Assembly: GCA_963736355.1 (NCBI GenBank)
Contig: CAVTOO010000009.1
Coordinates: 124,001-188,000 of the forward strand
Direction of reading: 5' to 3'
Source of the DNA: CAVTOO01 sp963736355
GTDB lineage: Bacteria > Pseudomonadota > Alphaproteobacteria > Rhizobiales > Xanthobacteraceae
DNA: 64,000 bases
In this document: positions 29,579 through 36,842 of the stretch, in pieces
Position numbering within the stretch: the first letter of the stretch is position 1
How the letters are laid out: every line of letters begins with the position of its first letter
Program-made: the position numbers and the translations under genes
Notes under the pieces: generated by a model
The model's database searches: none
The model's input: the letters and a program-made list of their open reading frames with translations, nothing else
Told to the model about the DNA's origin: nothing

Positions 29579-30379
29579 ATGTATCAGATGACTTATCACC
29601 GCGCCGCGAGCGTCGATGAGGCGGCTTCGCTGTTCGCCAAGGGGACGGACGCCAGATATCTTGCGGGCGGTCACACGATGATTCCTGTGATGAAGCAACG
29701 GCTGGCGTCACCGCGCGATGTCATCGACCTGGCGCGGATTCCGGCGCTGGTCGGCATTTCAGTGTCGTCCGATACGCTGACCATCAAGGCTGCGACCACC
29801 TACTTCGATATAGCCAGCAGCAAGGATGTCGGCAGGGCGATCCCGGCGATTGCTCACCTCGCCGGCATGATCGGCGATCCGGCGGTGCGTTATCGCGGCA
29901 CCATCGGCGGATCGATCGCCAACAACGATCCGGCAGCGGATTTCCCCGCAGCGGTCCTCGCGCTTGACGCGACAGTCACCACCAACAATCGCAGCATTGC
30001 CGCCGACGATTTCTTCAAGGGGCAATTTGAAACCGCGCTCGGTGCCGGCGAAATCATCACGGCTGTCTCGTTTCCAATCCCGGCGAAGGCGGCCTATGCC
30101 AAGTTTCGCCATCCGGCATCGCGCTTTGCCCTGACAGGTGTGTTCGTCGCCAAGACAAAATCCGGCGACATCCGTGTCGCCGCAACGGGTGCGGCCCAGA
30201 ACGGCGTGATGCGCGTGCCGGCGTTCGAAGCCGCGCTGAAATCCAATTGGTCGCCAGGCGCTCTGGATGCCGTGACCGTGCCAGCCGACGGATTGCTGGC
30301 CGACATTCACGGTTCGGCCGCCTATCGCGCCAACCTCATCAAGGTGATGGCGCAACGCGCGGTCGCGGAAGCCGGATAG
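29579..30379 (+). CDS. Molybdenum hydroxylase FAD subunit (CoxM-like)
   Basis: This 266-residue medium subunit binds FAD and passes electrons to an acceptor. The two family FAD motifs are AGGHTMIPVMK (near residue 32) and TIGGSIANNDPAADFPA (near 102). It starts 15 bases after the large subunit, completing the operon. Its stop is only 8 bases from the stop of the convergent lactonase gene. Confidence 0.92.
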   Translation: MYQMTYHRAASVDEAASLFAKGTDARYLAGGHTMIPVMKQRLASPRDVIDLARIPALVGISVSSDTLTIKAATTYFDIASSKDVGRAIPAIAHLAGMIGDPAVRYRGTIGGSIANNDPAADFPAAVLALDATVTTNNRSIAADDFFKGQFETALGAGEIITAVSFPIPAKAAYAKFRHPASRFALTGVFVAKTKSGDIRVAATGAAQNGVMRVPAFEAALKSNWSPGALDAVTVPADGLLADIHGSAAYRANLIKVMAQRAVAEAG

Positions 30380-30387
30380 CGGCGGCG

Positions 30388-31318
30388 TTACACTGTGACA
30401 GTGCCGCGCGGAACGGGAATGCCTGGGATATCGAGCCGGATGCGATTGATCGTGGTGCGACCGGTGAAATAGAGCGTCTTCCAGTCGTCGTCGCCCCAGT
30501 TGAGATTGACCGGAAGAACGTCGGTCAGGATCGTGCCGATATGCACGCCTTGCGGGTCGATCACCCAGATGCCGCCGGGCCCCGTGCAATAGACATTGCC
30601 TTCGACGTCGCACTTCATGCCGTCGGGATGTCCGGGACGAGGATCACCCTTCAGATCGCAGAACAGCCGCTCCGAGCCGAGATCGACCATGCCGTTGCCT
30701 TCGACGTCATAGGCCTTGATCAGCTTCCAGTGGGCGTTGCTATCGTTGATGTAGAGAATCTTTTCGTCGGGTGAGAAGCACAGTCCGTTCGGATTGACGA
30801 AGGTGCTGACGATGCGATTGATCTTCGTCAGATCGGCCGAGACGCGATAGACGCCGGCGCAATCCTGTTCGGGCGTGTGCTCCGGCGGTGTGAGTGGCGG
30901 ACGCGGCGGCGGATCGGTGAAATAGATGCTGCCGTCCGATTTGACCACGACATCGTTCGGCCGGTTGAGCTTGTAGCCGCGATACGAACTGGCGATGACG
31001 GTGATCGAGCCGTCGGCCTCCACGCGATCGACGCAACGGCTGAAATGATGGCACACGACAAGCCGGCCCAGACGGGTCGCGCGTCATGCCGTTTGCGTTG
31101 GCGGTGCCCTCCTTGTCGACCGTAACTCCGGATTTGGGATCCCAGCGCATGCGGCGGTTGCCGTGAATGTCGCTGAACAGAAGATATCCGCCCTCGCTGA
31201 TCCACACCGGCCCTTCGGTCGGTCCCTTCGGTCCGCCATAGCCCTCTCCCAGCTTTTCCGCATTCCGGTCGGCCGGCGCGATGCGGCGCATGGAGTCGTG
31301 AAGGATTTCGATGGGCAT
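30388..31318 (-). CDS. SMP-30/gluconolactonase-family lactonase (one insertion)
   Basis: This is a beta-propeller of the SMP-30/gluconolaconase/LRE family, about 309 residues when corrected. These proteins hydrolyse sugar lactones with a bound divalent metal. Metal and active-site segments are GPTEGPVWISEGGYLLFSDI, YKLNRPNDVVVKSDGSIYFTDP, NPNGLCFSPDEKILYINDS and HPDGMKCDVEGNVYC. One extra g in a ggg run near 31065 breaks the frame between TRDPSG and RLVVCHHFSRCVDR. It converges on the molybdenum hydroxylase operon, so a path of aldehyde oxidation to lactone and then hydrolysis is plausible. Confidence 0.88.
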
Positions 31319-31454
31319 GGTTGTAACTCCGGCGAGAGGTCGGGTGATAGGTGTTGCGGTGCGGGGTGTTTCAGCGAGGGCGAGGTTTCGTCTGTGGAGA
31401 CTAGGCGTGAGTTTTTCGGGCCGTCAAGACGATTGGCATCCGGTCAGCCGCGCA

Positions 31455-31862
31455 CTACCCCTCGCCTTCTTCGTCCCTCAGCTCTCTGATCCGATCCCTG
31501 ATGTGCTTGAGTCTGTCGGCCAAACTGATCTCCGCAGCCGCACGCTGGCACGGTTCGTCGCTCAGCGCGTCGTCCAGGTCTCGTTGCATTTTTTCGGCGG
31601 TTTCGATCGTGTCGGTGTAGTTGATCATCAATCGGCAGCCGATGATCCAGATGCTTTCTTCATCCGTCCGAACCACTTTCGCCTTGTAAGGCCGGGCGGC
31701 GCGCAGCGATGGTCGCGCAAGAGCGTTCGTGCCAAGCGCAGTGCGGATCTGAAATTGTGTCGGGGCGCTCATGGTGTCTCCCCGCTTGCGGGCGGCATAT
31801 TGAGACCACGCGGGATCAGCCAACAGGCAGAGGACGGCCGCCAGGGCGATAAGCCATTTCAT
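31455..31862 (-). CDS. Small exported protein, unknown function
   Basis: This 135-residue protein begins with a clear signal peptide (KWLIALAAVLCLLADPAWSQ) and then has a mixed, charged C-terminal part with a helical run (ISLADRLKHIRDRIRELRDEEGEG). It has two cysteines (GCRLM, EPCQRA) that could pair outside the cytoplasm. The ATG at 31862 has GAGGGG six bases before it; a longer frame back to 31913 would bury the signal peptide. I recognise no family. Confidence 0.65.
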   Translation of the reverse strand: MKWLIALAAVLCLLADPAWSQYAARKRGDTMSAPTQFQIRTALGTNALARPSLRAARPYKAKVVRTDEESIWIIGCRLMINYTDTIETAEKMQRDLDDALSDEPCQRAAAEISLADRLKHIRDRIRELRDEEGEG

Positions 31863-32039
31863 GGTGCATCCCCTCGTAATCACGAGAAAAGCTAAGCACC
31901 AATTCGCTGCCAATCAGTAAATTCGGGCCATCCCCTCGGCGGTTGCGGCCTGCTTCGCCGGGCCCCATGGCCTAATCGGGCTTCGACCGGCAAGCTGTTC
32001 TTGATCTTCGGCCCGGCAGATGGTTGAAGACGCTTCGAC

Positions 32040-32129
32040 GGAAGGGTGGCCGAGTGGTTTAAGGCAGCGGTCTTGAAAACCGCCGTGCTCGCAAGGGTAC
32101 CGTGAGTTCGAATCTCACCCCTTCCGCCA
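32040..32129 (+). tRNA. tRNA-Ser(UGA)
   Basis: A full 90-base class II tRNA can be folded by eye. The acceptor stem GGAAGGG pairs with CCCTTCC, the anticodon stem GCGGT/ACCGC encloses CTTGAAA with anticodon TGA, a long variable arm follows, and the T-loop is GTTCGAATC. The discriminator G and an encoded CCA end it at 32129. It reads UCA and related serine codons. Confidence 0.96.
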
Positions 32130-32289
32130 CAATTGTTTTTTCAACAACTTAGTGTCGGTTTTAGCAGTCAGTTTTGGCAATCGCTTTAAAGCCAGCGAAA
32201 GCCGCCTCGCCTTTGTCCGCAAGTTTCCCAAGACACACACATTGACGATCCGGCCTGCTCGCAATGACCGGATATTCGGAGAATGAATC

Positions 32290-33349
32290 ATGTTGAAAAG
32301 CGAAAGACTGAGCGTGCTTGGGGTCAGTATTGCCGCATTCCTCCTTTCCTTTTTCACCCCCGTGCATGGTGCTAGCCAACGAGACTTAGAGAAATGCGAG
32401 CAGCCCAAAGATTTGTTTGGCAGAATCGCGAGTTGCACTCGCGTCATCGAGGACACTCGAGAAACACCTTCAAATCGTGAGATGGCTTTCGGCAAACGCG
32501 GCGCGTCCTATCTCGCAGCGTTCGACAACGACCGCGCCATAGAGGATTTTAATCAAGCGATCAAAATCGAACCGGGCAACGCGGTCACGCACAACAATCG
32601 TGGAAACGCATATAAAAACAAGGGTGATCTGGATCAGGCAATGATCAACTACACTGAGGTTATCCGGCTAAACCCGAAACTCGCTCGTGCCTACTCCTTC
32701 CGAGGCAATGTTTACCGCGACCGAGGCGAGTTCGATCGAGCTATTGCCGACTATAACGAAGCTATCCGTCAAAATCCCAAAGATGCATTCACCTACAATA
32801 TTCGAGGTACCGCCTATCGGGCCAAAGGCGATGCTGTTCAAGCCATGGCCGACTACAGCGAGTTTATTCGACTCGAATCCGCAGTATAGTGTCCCGTATC
32901 TCAATCGCGGCATTTCCTATGTTTATAGTGGCTCATACGCCGAGGCACGAACCGACTTCCAGCGAGCAATGGCGGTTGATCCGACGTCGATCTACAACAT
33001 GATTTGGTTGGAAATCGCCCAGCGTCGAGACGGTTTACCGGGCGAGTTGGCGCAATCGATCAAGAATGCCACCAGGAAAAATTGGCCTGCTGCTATCGCA
33101 AGACTTTTCCTCGGAGAAGCAACACCAGAAACAGTCCTGGCCGCGCACGAAGGTGAGAAGGACCCAGAAAGAAAAGCCGAGCAATTGTGTCAGGCGCGAC
33201 TTTATGTGGCGGAATTTGTCCGGTTGAAGCACCAGAGGAACGAGGCCGAGAGACTTTACCGGCTGGCCGAAAATGAATGTCCGCGAAAGCTTCGCGAATG
33301 GTCTGCCGCCAGCGCGGGATTGAAAACCCTAGAAACGGCGCCGCGCTGA
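32290..33349 (+). CDS. Exported TPR-repeat protein (one insertion), lower GC
   Basis: The protein has a signal peptide (LSVLGVSIAAFLLSFFTPVHGAS) and then at least four tetratricopeptide repeats with 34-residue spacing, seen in NRGNAYKNKGDLDQAM, SFRGNVYRDRGEFDRAI and NIRGTAYRAKGDAVQAM. The frame breaks at 32873: removing one g gives EFIRLNPQYSVPYLNRGISYVYSGSYAEAR, an unbroken next repeat. Corrected length is about 352 residues. TPR arrays bind other proteins; no partner is suggested by the neighbours. Its DNA is visibly less GC-rich (for example 29 of 60 in 32521-32580) and it starts 160 bases after the tRNA-Ser 3' end, so it may be acquired. Confidence 0.75.
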
Positions 33350-33446
33350 CTTCCTGGTCGACGCTATTAGCTGCGCGTCTGACCTGCTCGACCATCTTCC
33401 TTGGCGATTTTGCCAACCGGCAGCGCCGCAGGACGTCCGCGCAATG

Positions 33447-34412
33447 TTACTGGCGAATATTGGCCGCCTTGGCGACGCGCGTCCAGGTCTCGACTTCGCT
33501 TTTCAAAAATGCGTCCGTCTCCGCCGGGCTGAGATTGGTGGCCAGCGTTCCCGTCGCCGCCATGCGATCCTTGAACTCCTTTGACGTGACAACAGCGGTG
33601 ATGCCTTCGGCAATCTTCTGCTTGATGTCTTGCGGCGTCGCGGCGGGAATGACGATGCCTTGATAGGCGCTGCCAAGCGTTCCCAGTTCAGGAAACGCTT
33701 CATTGGCTGTTTGCAGATTTGGAAGCTCAGGAATTCGATTGCTGCCGAGCACCGCGACAAGTTTGAGCCGTCCGGCCGAGATGTTTTCCCGCGTCTCCGA
33801 CCAGTTCGCGATGAGAACGTCTACTCTTCCCGCCAGCACGTCGATCAGGGCCGGCGCTGCGCCCTGATAGGGCACATGATTCAATGTGACACCGAACCGG
33901 TTTTCGACGAGTGCACCGATCATGTGGCTGAGCGTGCCTGCGCCGGAGCTTGCAAAGCTCGCGGGGCTGTCCTTGCGCTGTTTGGCAAGCTCAACGAATT
34001 CACGCAGGTTGTTGGGCGGGAAGTCCGGACGAGCGACGAGGACGATCGGCACGCTGGCGTAGTTGGTGATCCCGCGCAGGTCACCGAGCGTGTCGTAGGT
34101 CAGATCGCTGCGGACCGCCGGCAGGATGCCGAACGCTCCTGTGGTGACGAGCATGGTGTAGCCGTCCGGCGTCGAGCGGGCGACGGCGCTTGTGCCTGTT
34201 GCGGTGCCGGCGCCGGGGCGATTTTCGACAATCACCGTCTGCTTCCAGACCTTCTCCAGCCCTTCCGCCAGAATGCGCGCGTTGACATCCGTCGACCCGC
34301 CGGGGGTGTAGGGCACGACGAGACGCACCTGCCGATTTGGGAAACTGCTTTGCGCGAAGGCATTCGTTGCGAACACGATTGCGCATATCGCTGCTGCGAT
34401 GATCCTCGTCAT
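33447..34412 (-). CDS. Bug-type periplasmic receptor, copy 3
   Basis: Intact 321-residue receptor: signal peptide (IIAAAICAIVFATNAFAQ), then FPNRQVRLVVPYTPGGSTDVNARILAEGL and TSAVARSTPDGYTMLV. The ATG at 34412 faces the DMT transporter at 34659. No catabolic gene or tripartite permease is next to it, so its ligand cannot be guessed. Confidence 0.87.
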   Translation of the reverse strand: MTRIIAAAICAIVFATNAFAQSSFPNRQVRLVVPYTPGGSTDVNARILAEGLEKVWKQTVIVENRPGAGTATGTSAVARSTPDGYTMLVTTGAFGILPAVRSDLTYDTLGDLRGITNYASVPIVLVARPDFPPNNLREFVELAKQRKDSPASFASSGAGTLSHMIGALVENRFGVTLNHVPYQGAAPALIDVLAGRVDVLIANWSETRENISAGRLKLVAVLGSNRIPELPNLQTANEAFPELGTLGSAYQGIVIPAATPQDIKQKIAEGITAVVTSKEFKDRMAATGTLATNLSPAETDAFLKSEVETWTRVAKAANIRQ

Positions 34413-34658
34413 TTCCGCTCTCCCTGAATATTGTTTTTGTTTGTTTGGTGCAGACAGTCGGCAACACAGAACGACAGCGCCGCTGGCGAGTTCGTCTCGC
34501 GGCATCAGCGTAGAATTCTGTCGGGCTGACGCACTAGCAAAAGGCCGACAATTCAGCTTTGTAGTTGGCAAATCGCTCCCGCAGTGCTTTCGTATCCTCA
34601 AGGTATTGCAAGCGAATTGGTTTTTCTCCCTCTCGCCAGCCGAAAGCGTCGTCGCGGA

Positions 34659-35627
34659 ATGAACACCCTGAAAGCCGTCGGGCTGAAGCTGACGGCCACT
34701 TTCGTTTTCACCATTCTGGCGCTGCTGGCGCGGCATCTCGGTCAAGGCGGGTACCCGATCGGACAGGTCGCCTTTGCGCGCGGCTTCGTCGGGCTGCTGA
34801 TCGTCATGGCGGTCTATGCATGGCGGCGCGAACTGGGCGGCGTCTGGCGCACCAAACGCATCGGCGGCCACTTTTTGCGCGGCAGCATTGCGGCGCTCGG
34901 GACCTTTGCTTTCGCCGGCGCCTATGCGCGGCTGCCGGTCGTGGATGTCACGGCCATCAGTTTCCTGGCGCCGTTGATCACGACGATCTTTGCGGCGCTG
35001 ATCCTGCGCGAGCGGGTGCAGATCTATCGCTGGACCGCTGTCATCATCGGGTTCTCCGGCGTGCTGCTGACGGTTGCGCCTTACATCGGCGTCACAGATC
35101 GCGCGGTCACCGCAAGCACCGTCGCGGGTGTGATCCTCGCGCTGCTCAACGCAATCGGCGCAGGCTTCGCTCCGGTGCAGATCAAGCGGTTGTCCGACAC
35201 CGAGTCGACCGGCTCCATCGTCATCTATTTCTCGGTGTTCGTCTCGGTGATCGGCCTTTTGACGTTGCCGTTCGGCTGGCTTGTGCCCCACACTCGTTTC
35301 GACTGGATGGCGTTTATCGGTCTCGGGCTGACGGGCGGGATCGGACAGTTCTGCCTGACCGCGAGTTATCGCTACGGCCCGCCATCCCTGCTCGCGCCGT
35401 TCGAATATTCGTCGCTGATCTGGGCGTTCATTCTCGGCTACGCCGTGTTCGGCGAAATTCCGGCCGCGCTCGTCATCGCAGGCGCATTGGTCGTCACAGC
35501 TGCGGGATTGTTCGTGATCTGGCGCGATCGGGCCCATCGTTTGGGCGCCGAGCGTGAACGCGCGGCAAAAGATCTCGACGTCGCTCTCGCCGCGACGGAG
35601 ACAATGCCGCCGACCGGCAAGCCGTGA
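34659..35627 (+). CDS. DMT-superfamily (EamA) transporter
   Basis: This 322-residue protein has about ten membrane helices in two EamA halves, for example LTATFVFTILALLARHL, FLAPLITTIFAALILRERV and SSLIWAFILGYAVFGEIPAALVIAGALVV. Such proteins export or exchange small metabolites across the inner membrane. The ATG at 34659 (MNTLKAVGLKLTATF) puts the first helix at the N-terminus; an earlier in-frame ATG at 34584 adds residues unlike the family. The charged tail after VIWRDRAHRLG is cytoplasmic. The substrate is unknown. Confidence 0.82.
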   Translation: MNTLKAVGLKLTATFVFTILALLARHLGQGGYPIGQVAFARGFVGLLIVMAVYAWRRELGGVWRTKRIGGHFLRGSIAALGTFAFAGAYARLPVVDVTAISFLAPLITTIFAALILRERVQIYRWTAVIIGFSGVLLTVAPYIGVTDRAVTASTVAGVILALLNAIGAGFAPVQIKRLSDTESTGSIVIYFSVFVSVIGLLTLPFGWLVPHTRFDWMAFIGLGLTGGIGQFCLTASYRYGPPSLLAPFEYSSLIWAFILGYAVFGEIPAALVIAGALVVTAAGLFVIWRDRAHRLGAERERAAKDLDVALAATETMPPTGKP

Positions 35628-35744
35628 TGCGTCGAGGTTCCGTAGTGGGAACCTGATTGCATCTGGCAACAGGCGATAATTTGCGCGAGCAATCGCTATA
35701 GTTGCGTCTCAATCAAAACACAGACTCAGAGCGTACATCTCAGC

Positions 35745-35879
35745 ATGCGAGTCATGCTGACGATTGTTCTGATTCTATGTGGATTGTTTGTCGCCGACGT
35801 GGTGCTGAGCGGAGGCAAATATACCTACGTCGCCCGCAAGATGCTTCGGCAAATCGCGCTCGGCTTCGGATGGTTTTGA
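35745..35879 (+). CDS. Small membrane protein of 44 residues
   Basis: An ATG at 35745 opens a 44-residue frame: a hydrophobic helix (LTIVLILCGLFVADVVL) followed by a basic and aromatic tail (KYTYVARKMLRQ and a final FGWF). It looks like one inner-membrane anchor with a short cytoplasmic or periplasmic tail. I recall similar short proteins in Bradyrhizobium-type genomes but cannot name a family. Ribosome-site support is weak. Confidence 0.5.
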   Translation: MRVMLTIVLILCGLFVADVVLSGGKYTYVARKMLRQIALGFGWF

Positions 35880-35953
35880 AGGCGACTTCGCCGGTGTTGA
35901 TCGATTAATTCATGAGAAGCCCGCCGGTGATGCCGGCGGGCCAATCAGAAACA

Positions 35954-36154
35954 TCACACTTTCAGATTGCCCGCGGACTCTTTGCCGCGATCAGTCACGA
36001 TCTCATAGCTGACCTTCTGGCCCTCGTTCAGGTTGCTGAGACCTGCGCGCTCGACTGCCGAGATGTGCACGAACACATCCTTGCCGCCGCCGTCCGGTTG
36101 AATGAAGCCGAAGCCCTTTTGGGAATTGAACCACTTAACAGTACCGCTTGCCAC
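35954..36154 (-). CDS. cspA: Cold-shock protein, CspA family
   Basis: This 66-residue OB-fold protein has both RNA-binding motifs, GTVKWFNSQKGFGFIQPD and KDVFVHISAVERAGL. It acts as an RNA/DNA chaperone. The GTG at 36154 is taken as the start because AGGGAG lies six bases upstream and the next residues (ASGTVKWF) are the usual N-terminus. The longer frame upstream is the leader. Confidence 0.95.
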   Translation of the reverse strand: MASGTVKWFNSQKGFGFIQPDGGGKDVFVHISAVERAGLSNLNEGQKVSYEIVTDRGKESAGNLKV

Positions 36155-36206
36155 TTTCGTCTCCCTGAGTGAACCCGTCATCCTACTCCAGATACGCCCG
36201 AAACCA

Positions 36207-36241
36207 AAATCGGCCACACCGCACTGCGGTATGGCCGATTT
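36207..36241 (-). terminator. Rho-independent terminator of the exported-protein gene
   Basis: AAATCGGCCA (36207-36216) pairs perfectly with TGGCCGATTT (36232-36241). An inner ACCGC/GCGGT pairs further, with a 3-base loop and one mismatch between the two stems. On the minus strand the stem is followed by TGGTTTC. It sits 32 bases past the stop at 36273, upstream of cspA. Confidence 0.8.
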
Positions 36242-36272
36242 GTCGAAAAATAAGGCGTTTAATCGCGCTACC

Positions 36273-36716
36273 TTATCGGGCGAGCGAAATCGCCATGCCG
36301 CTGAGATCGAGCGCGAATTCAAGGCCAACCTTGTTGCCGGTGAGTTCGAGGACGACGCCGTTGGCGTTCTGCAGGCGCATCGCCTGAGCACCGATCACAG
36401 CCGCGCCACCGGCACCGAGTACCGTGTAAACGCCTTCGATGTCGGTCGGGCGGCGCACATTATAGGCACGGCCATGGAGGTCGGTCACAGAACCGCCAAA
36501 GATGAGACCGGCGCTGAGGCCGCCAATCGTCAGCGGATAGACACGCCGGCCAATCGAGAACGTGCCGTTGCCAGCCGCGCCGCCGATGAACCAGCCGCCC
36601 TTGACGATGCGGATATCGACCTGCTGCGCCTGCGACACGGTCGGCGATGCGACGGTGACTGTGAAGGCGGCAAGAAGCGCGAATAGCGCCAATTTCAGTT
36701 TCCGCGACAACGACAT
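36273..36716 (-). CDS. Glycine-rich exported protein, unknown function
   Basis: This 147-residue protein has a signal peptide (LKLALFALLAAFTVTVASPTVSQAQQ) followed by a Gly-rich region with repeats such as GGWFIGGAAGNGT, GGLSAGLIFGGS and LGAGGAAVIGAQ, ending in VGLEFALDLSGMAISLAR. The pattern suggests a beta-rich or membrane-inserting envelope protein. I recall similar unnamed proteins in Hyphomicrobiales but cannot assign a family. It faces the ABC protein gene at 36843 divergently. Confidence 0.65.
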   Translation of the reverse strand: MSLSRKLKLALFALLAAFTVTVASPTVSQAQQVDIRIVKGGWFIGGAAGNGTFSIGRRVYPLTIGGLSAGLIFGGSVTDLHGRAYNVRRPTDIEGVYTVLGAGGAAVIGAQAMRLQNANGVVLELTGNKVGLEFALDLSGMAISLAR

Positions 36717-36842
36717 GAAATGTCTCTCCTGTGAATGACCCGCGACCCAGAGCGCATCCGCCTTGAGGGGGCGAGGCAAGGTTGCCTCTGACTTTATAAC
36801 ACTCAAGGAACCAAAAGGTTCCACCGGCGTTAAGCGCCTGCC

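Noticed and set aside
33447..35669. A 740-residue minus-strand frame covering the DMT transporter
   Set aside because: Its N-terminal part is antisense to the transporter and is Arg/Asp/His-rich with no domain; only the Bug receptor part from 34412 down is real.
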